This document shows, one piece after another, positions 1-6,783 of a stretch of DNA of 7,574 bases (the stretch's first letter is position 1; each line of letters opens with the position of its first letter). Made by a program: the position numbers and the translations under genes. The notes below the pieces were generated by a model. The model saw only the letters and a list, made by a program, of their open reading frames with translations, was not told where the DNA came from and did not search any database. Source of the DNA: JANXVV01 sp038230975 (lineage in GTDB: Bacteria > Planctomycetota > Phycisphaerae > Tepidisphaerales > Tepidisphaeraceae); the NCBI GenBank assembly GCA_038230975.1, contig JBBRMF010000250.1, forward strand, positions 1-7,574, read 5' to 3'.

Positions 1-1677
1 GAAGCCGGCCCGTTTATCAGTCTGGGCAAGATTGTGCCCGTGCTGGTGGTCTTGCTGCTCTGGAGCCGTCTGCTGACATGGGCCGACAAAGATACCGATC
101 GCGCGCATCTCCCGCGCGAAGGGATCAATCTTGGCATGATGTTGGGGCTGGTGCTCGCGTTCGCACTTTTCTTCTTCCTGCCCTCGTTTGCGATCGCGAT
201 GTCCGTCTTGATGGTCATCCTGTTGATCGAAATTGGGGCATATCTCGGGCTTCGAAATTCCAAGGTGGGCCTGAAAGACATTGGCGACGATTTCCGCGCG
301 TGGATTGCGGGATTGCGCGGCGAAAAGAAAACCAACGTCGTGGCCGGGGCGGTTACCTTCTTCGATAAGAAGAACAACGCGATTCCCATTCCCGATTCCG
401 AATCCCCCGATCGCCCGGCGTACGATGCGCTGCAGCAATTGCTCACTGATCCGTTGCGTAAGAACGCGGAACGAATCGATGTGACACCAGGCGACGGTGC
501 ATCGCAGGTGAAGTTTTCAGTGGATGGTTTCCCGTATACGGGTCAGAGCCTGGATCGCGCGGGTGGTGCGGCGGCGATCGCGTATTTGAAACCGCTTGCC
601 GGACTCAATGTCGAAGAAAAGCGGAAGCCGCAATCCGGATCGATGAAAGTTCAACTCGACGGCAAAAAGCGCGAATTGGATGTCAGCACTGCCGGCAGTT
701 CCGCGGGTGAGTTTCTAAAGGTTCTGACGGAATTGAAGAAGCGTCATTCGTTGAAGCTGGATCAGCTCGGGTTTTCGTCCGAGCAGCTTCAATTGGTTAA
801 AGATGCGATTCAGGATTGCAAGGGAATTGTGCTTGTGGCAAGCCCGAGAGCCCAGGGCCTCACGAGCATGCTCTATGGATTGCTTCGATCGCACGATGTG
901 TTCATTCAGCATATCCAGACGATCGAGCGCGTGGCGGATCAGGATATCGAAGGGGTCACGCAAAACAAGCTGGCCGCCAATGCACCCGCGGCGGAAGAAG
1001 CAAAGCTCGTCGGATGGATCGTCAGTCAGGAGCCCGACATTTTGATGATCAACCAGATGGAAGACGCGAATACACCGCGTGAAATGATCGAGTTTGCAGG
1101 TCATGGTAGCGGCAAGCGGATTTACGTCGGAATGCGGGCCGGGAGCACCTTTGATGCACTGGCGATCTGGCGGAAGCTGGTGGGCGACGACAAGCTCGCG
1201 GCGGAAAAGCTAAGCCTGGTGATCGCGGGCCGGGTCATGCGAAAGTTGTGCATGGCGTGCAAAGTGGCTTACGCGCCTGATCCTGAGCAGCTTCGGAAGT
1301 TAAATCTGAATCCCGCCAAGGCCGCACAATTATTTCAGGCTCGCCGCGAAACCCTGCGAGATGCCAAGGGTAATCCAATCCCCTGCGAATTTTGTCAGGA
1401 GCTTCGATACACGGGCCGCTTTGGTGTGTTTGAGGTCATGACGATCGACGAGGAAATGCGCAACGCCATTTCGGCCGGTGGATCGGCGAATCAACTGAAA
1501 GCCTCATTCCGCAAGCAGAAGGGCAAACTTCTGCAGGAGATGGCTCTTGCGCGCGTGGAAGCCGGTGATACGAGCCTGGCTGAAGTCAAGCGCGTGATGG
1601 AAGTTGGAGCACCTCCGGCCGCGCCGGGCGCGGGCAAAGCGACCCCGCGAACACCTGTTCGCCCTGTTTCTGAGTAA
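1..1677 (+). CDS. Membrane-anchored GspE/PilB-like protein with degenerate ATPase motifs (5' end outside window)
   Basis: The frame is open from base 1 with no ribosome binding site before the first possible start (GTG at 34), so the true start probably lies upstream. The N-terminus has about three hydrophobic segments (roughly 34-80, 130-185, 187-255), unusual for GspE/PilB ATPases, which are normally cytosolic. The rest follows the type II secretion/type IV pilus ATPase layout: an N1E-like part with 'VKFSVDGFPY' and 'LKPLAGLNVEEKRKPQSG', the core, four zinc-type cysteines (CMAC at 1249-1260, CEFC at 1384-1395) and 'TGRFGVFEVM'. The nucleotide motifs are eroded. The Walker A place (841-864) reads SPRAQGLT instead of GPTGSGKT, losing the lysine. 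The Walker B place (1033-1065) reads PDILMINQMED instead of PDxxMVGEIRD, losing the glutamate. The TLHTND histidine box is also gone. It is probably a non-hydrolysing homologue, perhaps structural or regulatory; function unknown. The C-terminus ends in an Ala/Pro-rich tail. Confidence 0.85.
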   Translation, partial: EAGPFISLGKIVPVLVVLLLWSRLLTWADKDTDRAHLPREGINLGMMLGLVLAFALFFFLPSFAIAMSVLMVILLIEIGAYLGLRNSKVGLKDIGDDFRAWIAGLRGEKKTNVVAGAVTFFDKKNNAIPIPDSESPDRPAYDALQQLLTDPLRKNAERIDVTPGDGASQVKFSVDGFPYTGQSLDRAGGAAAIAYLKPLAGLNVEEKRKPQSGSMKVQLDGKKRELDVSTAGSSAGEFLKVLTELKKRHSLKLDQLGFSSEQLQLVKDAIQDCKGIVLVASPRAQGLTSMLYGLLRSHDVFIQHIQTIERVADQDIEGVTQNKLAANAPAAEEAKLVGWIVSQEPDILMINQMEDANTPREMIEFAGHGSGKRIYVGMRAGSTFDALAIWRKLVGDDKLAAEKLSLVIAGRVMRKLCMACKVAYAPDPEQLRKLNLNPAKAAQLFQARRETLRDAKGNPIPCEFCQELRYTGRFGVFEVMTIDEEMRNAISAGGSANQLKASFRKQKGKLLQEMALARVEAGDTSLAEVKRVMEVGAPPAAPGAGKATPRTPVRPVSE

Positions 1678-1762
1678 TTTGTGTCTGAATGACGTTGGGA
1701 CGCACTGATGTATTTCCGGCAGATGGCCCGCAGCTTACATTTAACAACCGGCAAAAAAAACC

Positions 1763-3112
1763 ATGTTTTTCAGCATCATCATTCTCATCCTGGTCCTGCT
1801 CGTGGCATTCATCCACTTTGTGCAGGGTTTTTTCAGTGCGGCTCTCTCGGCGATTCTGGCGGTGTTTTCCGCTGCAATCGCCGTCGGTTTCCACGAGAGT
1901 GTTGTCGCCTGGATGAAGCCCGGAAAATTCGCCGACTCTGCCAACGCGGTGGTTTTGTGCAGCCTGTTCGCGGGATCGTATGTCTTGCTTCGGTTGCTCT
2001 TTGATCGAACCGTTCCGGGGAACGTTCGCATTCAGTCGACCGTCGATAAAATTGGGGCTGCTGTCATGGGCCTGATCGCGGGAACCGTTGCGGCCGGCGT
2101 GTTAGCCATCGCGGCCCAGACGATGTCGTTTGGAGCGAGCGTTTTTGGATATTCAAGGTACGTCGTCAGCGGTCGAGACGAATTCTCGCTATACCCGGAC
2201 CGCAATAAGAGCGCGATTTCGCGTGTCATTTACGATCAAATGAAGAGCGATAAGTTTGAGGAAAAAGACGTCAATCACTTGCTTCTTCCGGCGGACGATT
2301 TTGTGCTTGGATTGGTTGGGATGTTAAGTGAGGGTTCCCTGTCTGGAACATCACCGCTGTCTGCCGTGCATCAGGACTATCTTCAGGAAGCTTTTGGGAC
2401 GCGGGTCGGCATTGAAGTCGGCGCTCGTCGCACGGCGACAAACCTCGGGCCCGGAACCCAGGTGACCGTTGACGGGATCTATCTTCGTGAAAGACTCAAA
2501 GCCGTGATGGATTCGGAACTCCCGGAGATTCGCGGTGGGAAAGACAACACGCCAGTCGATCCGAACGCGACTTTACCGAAGGATGAGGTCAAGCTCGCCA
2601 AGTCGGACTTAAAACCGGCGGATAAGCAGCAGCAGATCTTGATCATCCGCACGTTTTTCGATCGCAATACAACGGATGAGAAGAACGATTTGGTTCGATT
2701 TACACCGGCGTCTGTTCGGCTTGTGGGTCACGATGCGAACGGAAAGGCCCGCGACTATCACCCGATCGGAACGATGGATACGTTTGGCGGCGGGACATTC
2801 TGGCCGAGCCGTATCGATGATGCCATCTTTGTGAGAGTGACTGACAAGAGCGGCGCGGATCTTGTGTTCATGATTGACAACCGAGAGGATGTTTTGGAAG
2901 GGGCCGTGGCTGCACCATCGAAAACAAAGACGGAAATAAGGCCTGCTTCCGCTCAGGCGATTAAGGCGGGAACGTTCCTGGAAGTGAAACGGCTGGCGCG
3001 AATTGATCTGAGCGGCAAGGCCGCTGAAATTGGCCCGCTGCCTGCCGATCCCAAGGTCGAAGTGGTTCGAAAGAATCGCTTGAAGGCGCCACCGTCTCCC
3101 ACGCAGCAGTAA
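1763..3112 (+). CDS. CvpA-family membrane protein with long C-terminal extension
   Basis: 449 residues. The first ~125 residues hold four hydrophobic segments (about 2-23, 25-45, 59-81, 94-125) with small residues and glycines, resembling the colicin V production (CvpA) family, inner-membrane proteins that are usually only about 160-180 residues long. The remaining ~320 residues are polar, lack obvious membrane spans, and include charged Asp/Lys-rich stretches around residues 250-300. I recognise no domain there. ATG at 1763 is chosen because an in-frame TAA at 1742-1744 excludes a longer start. There is no Shine-Dalgarno; instead a run of eight A (1753-1760) sits directly before the start. 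The gene lies 85 bases after the GspE-like gene on the same strand, so co-transcription is plausible. CvpA relatives have been linked to colicin V export, envelope stress tolerance and biofilm traits, but the role here is open. It ends facing sdhA. Confidence 0.75.
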   Translation: MFFSIIILILVLLVAFIHFVQGFFSAALSAILAVFSAAIAVGFHESVVAWMKPGKFADSANAVVLCSLFAGSYVLLRLLFDRTVPGNVRIQSTVDKIGAAVMGLIAGTVAAGVLAIAAQTMSFGASVFGYSRYVVSGRDEFSLYPDRNKSAISRVIYDQMKSDKFEEKDVNHLLLPADDFVLGLVGMLSEGSLSGTSPLSAVHQDYLQEAFGTRVGIEVGARRTATNLGPGTQVTVDGIYLRERLKAVMDSELPEIRGGKDNTPVDPNATLPKDEVKLAKSDLKPADKQQQILIIRTFFDRNTTDEKNDLVRFTPASVRLVGHDANGKARDYHPIGTMDTFGGGTFWPSRIDDAIFVRVTDKSGADLVFMIDNREDVLEGAVAAPSKTKTEIRPASAQAIKAGTFLEVKRLARIDLSGKAAEIGPLPADPKVEVVRKNRLKAPPSPTQQ

Positions 3113-3156
3113 TTTTTGCTGTTTTTAAAATGCTGTAGCGGCCTTCGCAGGGTCCG

Positions 3157-3206
3157 CTTTAGCGGGTGGAATGTTTCTCTGCTGGGAACGATTCTGTCCG
3201 CTAAAG
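3157..3206. repeat. Inverted repeat 1 in the convergent gap
   Basis: CTTTAGCGG at 3157-3165 is exactly complementary to CCGCTAAAG at 3198-3206, giving a 9-bp stem with a 32-base loop. The left arm also sits in a short palindrome (CCGCTTTAGCGG, 3154-3165). There is no T-tract, so it is not a standard terminator. It looks like a dispersed intergenic palindromic element; copy number elsewhere cannot be seen here. Confidence 0.55.
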
Positions 3207-3222
3207 AGCTTGGTAATTTTTA

Positions 3223-3287
3223 GGTGGCGTGGGCGTCTCGCCCGCGTTTTCTTCCGAAGAACGCACGGGCGAGACGCCCATGCCACC
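3223..3287. repeat. Inverted repeat 2, 22-bp arms (REP-like hairpin)
   Basis: Positions 3223-3244 pair with 3266-3287 over 22 bp with one difference (3229 G against 3281 T, a G-U pair in RNA). Inside, GCGTT (3244-3248) can also pair with AACGC (3260-3264) and CTT (3251-3253) with AAG (3257-3259), so nearly the whole 65 bases can fold into one rod. The core GGGCGTCTCGCCC / GGGCGAGACGCCC is a style of repeat I associate with planctomycete and verrucomicrobial intergenic regions (recollection, not a search). On the plus strand a few Ts follow (TTTTT at 3290-3294), so it may end cvpA transcripts, but the distance from the cvpA stop (over 100 bases) and the symmetry favour a mobile or dispersed repeat. 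Confidence 0.75.
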
Positions 3288-3377
3288 ACTTTTTCCCAAG
3301 CTCCAGAGCGAACCTTGCGAAAGACGAAGGCGCGTAATGGCGCACGGTCATCAAGTAATGGATTCTGATTTTCATAT

Positions 3378-3440
3378 AGCCCGGCGTTTACGCAGGTTCT
3401 TTGCAGCCGCCGAAAGAAGAACCGGTGTAAACACCGGGCT
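3378..3440. repeat. Inverted repeat 3, 24-bp imperfect arms
   Basis: Positions 3378-3401 and 3417-3440 are complementary at 21 of 24 positions; one of the three differences is G-U compatible. The outer 7 bp (AGCCCGG/CCGGGCT) and inner GGTTCTT/AAGAACC are exact. The loop is 15 bases. It lies 34 bases beyond the sdhA stop codon (minus strand) and could stabilise or end the sdh transcript, but there is no T-run after the stem in that direction. Its sequence differs from the two neighbouring repeats. Confidence 0.7.
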
Positions 3441-3473
3441 TTATGAAAAATACGGGGTTCTTTCGAATCTGCA

Positions 3474-5369
3474 TCACACTCCAACGGGCGTCGGAGCGGG
3501 TGCCGCTTTCGCGGGCGCGTCTGCCTTTTTTCCGTACGTTCTGGCCCGCGGTGACACGAGGCTGGTGTCCACGCCTACATATTCGATCCGGGCTGATTGG
3601 GTGGCCGTGTCATAGATTGCTACGGTCGCTTTCAAAAAGGCGGCGTCGTTGCGCTCTGCGAATTGCGGTTTGTAGTGTGCCCCGCGCGATTCATTTCGCA
3701 GCAAGGCGGCTTTCAGAATCGCCTCGGCCTGTAGAATCATATCACGAACGGCTCTGGCGAAACTCAGGTTTTGATTTGTCCACATGCCGGTGTCTGAAAG
3801 CTTGACCTTTTTGAAGCGGGCTTTCCATTCCTGGCATTGCGCAAGCGTGAGTTCCAGCTTTTCGTTGTAGCGAACAACGGTGCAGTTCTCGGTCATCCAC
3901 TTGCCCATTTCCTGCCAGAGCAGATAGGGATTCTCGGAGCCATCGTTGTTCACCAGACAGTTTTGCCGATCGGTTTCCTGCTTCACGATGGCGTCGTAAG
4001 CGCTCTGCGGAACATCGGCCGAAGCGATGCCGACATCGGTGGTGTAATTCTTCACGCACGACCCACCGAACAGCCCGTCGAAGATACAACTGAGCAGCGA
4101 GTTGGCTCCGAGGCGATTGGCACCGTGATAGGCGAACGAGCATTCGCCCATGGCATACAGACCGGGAATATTGGTCATCATGTTCGCCGGATCACCCTTT
4201 TTCAGACCGCCGGTTTTTTCATCCTTGGCAAAGTTTACCCACAGCCCGCCCATGCTGTAGTGGACGGCGGGGAAGATTTTCATCGGTTCTTCAAGCGGGT
4301 CCGTGCCGACGAACTTTTCGTAAATTTCAAGAATGCCTTCGAGCTTATCCAAAACCTTCTGGCGGCCAACGGCCTTTACCGTGTCGCGCAGGTCGAGATA
4401 GACCATGTTTCCACCCCCGACGCCAAGCCCCATTTCCGTGCAGACCTGGAAGATCTCACGGGTGGCGATATCGCGCGGGACGAGATTGCCGTATTTCGGA
4501 TAGCGCTCTTCAAGGATGTAAAAGCGTTCGGCTTCGGGGATGTCATTTGGCTTGCGAGGATCACCGGCTTTGCGAGGCACCCAGACGCGGCCACCTTCAC
4601 CGCGGGCGGATTCGCTGATCAATCGGCATTTGTCTTCGCCCGGAATAGCGGTGGGGTGGACCTGCATGAATTCCGGATTGCCGTAGCGCGCCCCGGCCTG
4701 GTAGCAGCGGGCGAGGGCTCCACCGGTGCAGATGACGGACATGGTCGACTTTCCGAAAACCAACCCGTTGCCGCCGGTTGCCATCACAACCGCATCCGCT
4801 CGAAACGCGCGGATTTGCATCGTTCTCATGTCCTGCGCGACGATTCCGACGCAGGCACCTTCGTGCGTCACCGGCCATAGGAATTCCCAAAACTCGTACT
4901 TGTTGACCTTGCCTTCGGTCTCCCACTTCCGAGTTTGTTCATCGAGCGCATAAAGCAGTTGCTGCCCGGTTGTGGCACCAGCATAGAAGGTTCGTTTGAA
5001 AAGAGACCCACCGAACAATCGCAATGCCCGCTGGCCTTCGGGTGTGCGGTTGAAAGGGACACCCATGCGATCGAGTAGATCGATGATCTTCGGTGCCCAG
5101 TTGCACATTTCCAGGAGCGGCGGTTGATCGGCGAGGAAATCACCGCCGAGCGCGGTCTCGTCAAAGTGCATCCATTCGCTGTAACCTTGCTGCCGGGCGA
5201 TGTCGTTGCAGGCGTTGATTCCACCTTGGGCGCACACCGAGTGTGATCGCTTGACGGGCACCATGGAAAAAAGATCGACGTCCACGCCTTCCTCGGCCAG
5301 CTTGATCGTGCAAGCCAGACCGGCCAGACCACCCCCGACGACAATCACACGCTTTTTTGCAGCAGCCAT
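3474..5369 (-). CDS. sdhA: Succinate dehydrogenase/fumarate reductase flavoprotein subunit
   Basis: 631 residues, the usual size for SdhA (about 570-640). It oxidises succinate to fumarate (or the reverse) on FAD at the cytoplasmic face of complex II. Visible motifs in order: the dinucleotide fold GGGLAGLA (12-19); RSHSVCAQGG, with His43 the expected site of covalent FAD attachment; ATGGNG (197-202); HPTA (238-241); ARGEGG (255-260); PRDIATRE, with Arg304 the likely catalytic acid/base; VHYSMGG (369-375); GECSFAYHGANRLGANSL, with Glu409 at FAD and His415/Arg419 at the substrate. All key residues are present. The last ~18 residues form an Ala/Pro/Lys tail. ATG at 5369 has a weak GGAAA six bases upstream. 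With this type of SdhC it resembles the Bacillus/menaquinone class. It is the last gene of the sdhC-dinB-sdhA run; no sdhB follows. Confidence 0.97.
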   Translation of the reverse strand: MAAAKKRVIVVGGGLAGLACTIKLAEEGVDVDLFSMVPVKRSHSVCAQGGINACNDIARQQGYSEWMHFDETALGGDFLADQPPLLEMCNWAPKIIDLLDRMGVPFNRTPEGQRALRLFGGSLFKRTFYAGATTGQQLLYALDEQTRKWETEGKVNKYEFWEFLWPVTHEGACVGIVAQDMRTMQIRAFRADAVVMATGGNGLVFGKSTMSVICTGGALARCYQAGARYGNPEFMQVHPTAIPGEDKCRLISESARGEGGRVWVPRKAGDPRKPNDIPEAERFYILEERYPKYGNLVPRDIATREIFQVCTEMGLGVGGGNMVYLDLRDTVKAVGRQKVLDKLEGILEIYEKFVGTDPLEEPMKIFPAVHYSMGGLWVNFAKDEKTGGLKKGDPANMMTNIPGLYAMGECSFAYHGANRLGANSLLSCIFDGLFGGSCVKNYTTDVGIASADVPQSAYDAIVKQETDRQNCLVNNDGSENPYLLWQEMGKWMTENCTVVRYNEKLELTLAQCQEWKARFKKVKLSDTGMWTNQNLSFARAVRDMILQAEAILKAALLRNESRGAHYKPQFAERNDAAFLKATVAIYDTATQSARIEYVGVDTSLVSPRARTYGKKADAPAKAAPAPTPVGV

Positions 5370-5390
5370 TTTCGGTTTCCAGTTATGTAT

Positions 5391-5425
5391 TTGTCAGTTG
5401 TCAGTTGTTCGTTGTTCGTTCTCGG
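5391..5425. repeat. Heptamer tandem repeat in the sdhA leader
   Basis: On the plus strand the block reads TTGTCAG twice (5391-5404), TTGTTCG twice (5405-5418), then a degenerate TTCTCGG (5419-5425). Read in the direction of sdhA this is CGAACAA, CGAACAA, CTGACAA, CTGACAA. It lies wholly inside the 75-base gap between the dinB-like stop (5445) and the sdhA start (5369). The 7-base period with two related units in pairs is clear; function is not evident. The unit count could vary between strains. Confidence 0.8.
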
Positions 5426-5444
5426 CGGATCGAAATTGCATCGC

Positions 5445-5909
5445 TTATTTTCCGAGTAGTTTTCGTTTTTGGTTTACAAATTTCAGGTGGTGATCGAGGT
5501 GATTCACCATGTGTTTCAGATAAGATTCAAGCGTGATGAGGCCTCGTTCGGTGTGGACACCTTGCCGTTGGAAGGTTTCATCTGGCAATTTTCGCAGGAC
5601 GTTTGCGAAATTCTTGAAGCTCAGGTCGAGGATTGTCACGGCGTCGGTGGCGGATTGCACTTCATAGTGCAGTGTTTTTGAAAAAGCCGTCTCGTCGTAA
5701 CCGATTAAGAGGGGTTTCTCCATCGCGATGATTCGTTTCATTCGATCGATGCTGATCAGATCGCTGTCGAGCAGGTGAATCACGATTTGTTGGATGGACC
5801 AAGTTCCCGGAACGGGGAATTGGAGAAGTTCTTCAGGCGTCAGGGATTGAATGGCATCGCGGAGTTTTATTCCGCCGTCTGCGTAGGCATCAATGATTGA
5901 TCGATCCAT
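5445..5909 (-). CDS. DinB-family (YfiT-like four-helix) putative metal-dependent protein
   Basis: 154 residues, the normal size for the DinB/YfiT superfamily, four-helix-bundle proteins that bind a divalent metal with three histidines; some act as thiol S-transferases (for example with bacillithiol). Seen here: 'GTWSIQQIVIHLLDSD' near residues 35-50 with His45, the typical first ligand after a W-S-I-x-Q/E segment, and 'HMVNHLDHHLKF' near 133-144, giving His137 and His141 as the other likely ligands. There is no signal peptide and no membrane segment, so it should be cytosolic. The start is fixed by a strong ribosome binding site. It lies 10 bases after sdhC and 75 bases before sdhA, so it is almost certainly co-transcribed with them. 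It is not a known complex II component, and its substrate cannot be told from the sequence. Confidence 0.88.
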   Translation of the reverse strand: MDRSIIDAYADGGIKLRDAIQSLTPEELLQFPVPGTWSIQQIVIHLLDSDLISIDRMKRIIAMEKPLLIGYDETAFSKTLHYEVQSATDAVTILDLSFKNFANVLRKLPDETFQRQGVHTERGLITLESYLKHMVNHLDHHLKFVNQKRKLLGK

Positions 5910-5913
5910 GATT

Positions 5914-5922
5914 TCCTCCTTA
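5914..5922 (-). promoter_or_regulatory. Strong ribosome binding site of the dinB-like gene, overlapping the sdhC stop
   Basis: Read on the minus strand this is TAAGGAGGA, a near-perfect Shine-Dalgarno, with five bases between AGGAGG and the ATG at 5909. Its first three bases are the sdhC stop codon TAA (5922-5920). A ribosome ending sdhC therefore sits on the signal, which suggests translational coupling. It is by far the strongest such site in the window; sdhA has only a weak one. Confidence 0.85.
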
Positions 5923-6612
5923 GTGAACTACGATGCTGCCATGACGAATGACGGAGAATAACGCCAGCATTCCGCAAGTGAATGTCAGAGCGAATAGTCC
6001 GATGCAGACGAAGCCCCATCGCTTTTGGGCGGCTGCGCTCACGGTCAATCCCCAGGTGATGGCAGCGGTCCAGAATCCATTCGCCAGGTGGTAGCTCGAG
6101 GCCAGAATCCCAAGCGGATAAATCAGGTAGGCCACGGTCCAGTGCGCGGTGATATTCCGAACCGTCGCACGGGTCGCATGCTCTGCATCGAACGCCAGCG
6201 TGCTCCCGAAGAAGCCTTTCATTCCCAGCACATGAAAAATGATGAAAGCAACGATGACCATGGCACTCACTCTTTGCCAGAAGTAGAACCAGTTTTTGGC
6301 GTATCCGTAACTTCTGACGTTGGGCTGTCCGGTGAACACGATCCAGATGCCGTAGATCGAGTGGAAAATAATCGGCAGAAAAATGAACACCCATTCAATG
6401 GCCAACAGGAAGGGCAATGAATGAATCTTATTCACCTGTTCCTGAAAGACATCCGGCTGCGTGCCTTGGGAAATCGTGGCGTTCACGAGTAGATGCACGA
6501 CGATGTACCCGCCGAACAAGAGGCCGGTTAGTGAATGAAGTCGGCGAATCAGAAAATGACGTTGGCCACCGACCACGGGAAGAGTGAAATCGGAGGCGAT
6601 TGCGGTTGACAC
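5920..6612 (-). CDS. sdhC: Succinate dehydrogenase cytochrome b membrane anchor (Bacillus-type SdhC)
   Basis: 230 residues with about five membrane helices, the single-polypeptide, two-heme anchor type known from Bacillus subtilis (about 200 residues there). It holds the SDH complex in the membrane and passes electrons to quinone, probably menaquinone. Histidines at 40, 84, 127 and 175, one in each of helices I-IV, match in spacing the four heme-ligand histidines of the B. subtilis protein (28, 70, 113, 155), so two b hemes are expected. 'RRLHSLTGLLFGGYIVVHL' near 23-41 is characteristic. The start is GTG at 6612: AAAGGA lies nine bases upstream, and the in-frame codons upstream contain TAA before any ATG. 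It is the first gene of the sdhC-dinB-sdhA operon. The stop TAA overlaps the next gene's ribosome binding site. Confidence 0.92.
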   Translation of the reverse strand: MSTAIASDFTLPVVGGQRHFLIRRLHSLTGLLFGGYIVVHLLVNATISQGTQPDVFQEQVNKIHSLPFLLAIEWVFIFLPIIFHSIYGIWIVFTGQPNVRSYGYAKNWFYFWQRVSAMVIVAFIIFHVLGMKGFFGSTLAFDAEHATRATVRNITAHWTVAYLIYPLGILASSYHLANGFWTAAITWGLTVSAAAQKRWGFVCIGLFALTFTCGMLALFSVIRHGSIVVH

Positions 6613-6621
6613 GTTTACGCG

Positions 6622-6627
6622 TCCTTT
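6622..6627 (-). promoter_or_regulatory. Ribosome binding site that decides the GTG start of sdhC
   Basis: On the minus strand this reads AAAGGA, nine bases before GTG at 6612. It supports the GTG over any internal ATG start, and the upstream in-frame TAA rules out a longer protein. Confidence 0.65.
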
Positions 6628-6650
6628 CGTTTCTGGAATTTATAAGATCC

Positions 6651-6664
6651 GTTGTATCGACAAC
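6651..6664. promoter_or_regulatory. Operator-like palindrome at the predicted sdhC transcription start
   Basis: GTTGT (6651-6655) and ACAAC (6660-6664) are exact inverted arms around ATCG. The site lies just downstream of the predicted -10 box, across the expected transcription start (near 6661 on the minus strand), where a bound repressor would block initiation. It could equally form a small hairpin at the mRNA 5' end. The regulator is unknown; five-base arms can arise by chance. Confidence 0.35.
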
Positions 6665-6667
6665 ACG

Positions 6668-6696
6668 ATTATAGGGGCGGACCAAGGGGATGCAAA
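6668..6696 (-). promoter_or_regulatory. Promoter of the sdhC operon
   Basis: On the minus strand TTTGCA (6696-6691) and a perfect TATAAT (6673-6668) are separated by 17 bases, a good sigma70-type pair (4 of 6 and 6 of 6). This predicts a start near 6661 and a leader of about 49 bases before the GTG at 6612. It is the only convincing promoter seen ahead of sdhC. Confidence 0.6.
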
Positions 6697-6783
6697 ACAG
6701 TGGCAAACGTCGAACGAAAGGAAGTGAAAATTGTGAAAACTGCAATCGGGATTCCCGCTTTCAGCAATACGGTCCGGTGTCGA

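Noticed and set aside
3223..3287. CRISPR-like repeat-spacer structure in the repeat-rich gap
   Set aside because: The three repeats are unrelated palindromes, not copies of one repeat with regular spacers, and no cas gene is present.
3125..3484. A 119-codon minus-strand frame and two plus-strand frames (3229-3615, 3443-3805) over the convergent gap
   Set aside because: They run through the inverted repeats, giving low-complexity mirrored peptides, and overlap the end of sdhA.
3837..4880. A 347-codon plus-strand open frame
   Set aside because: It lies wholly opposite sdhA, whose motifs are complete. Long antisense frames are a common by-product of codon bias, and the translation shows no domain.
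6025..6420. A 131-codon plus-strand frame opposite sdhC
   Set aside because: It is a shadow of sdhC, whose helices and heme histidines are clear in the other strand.
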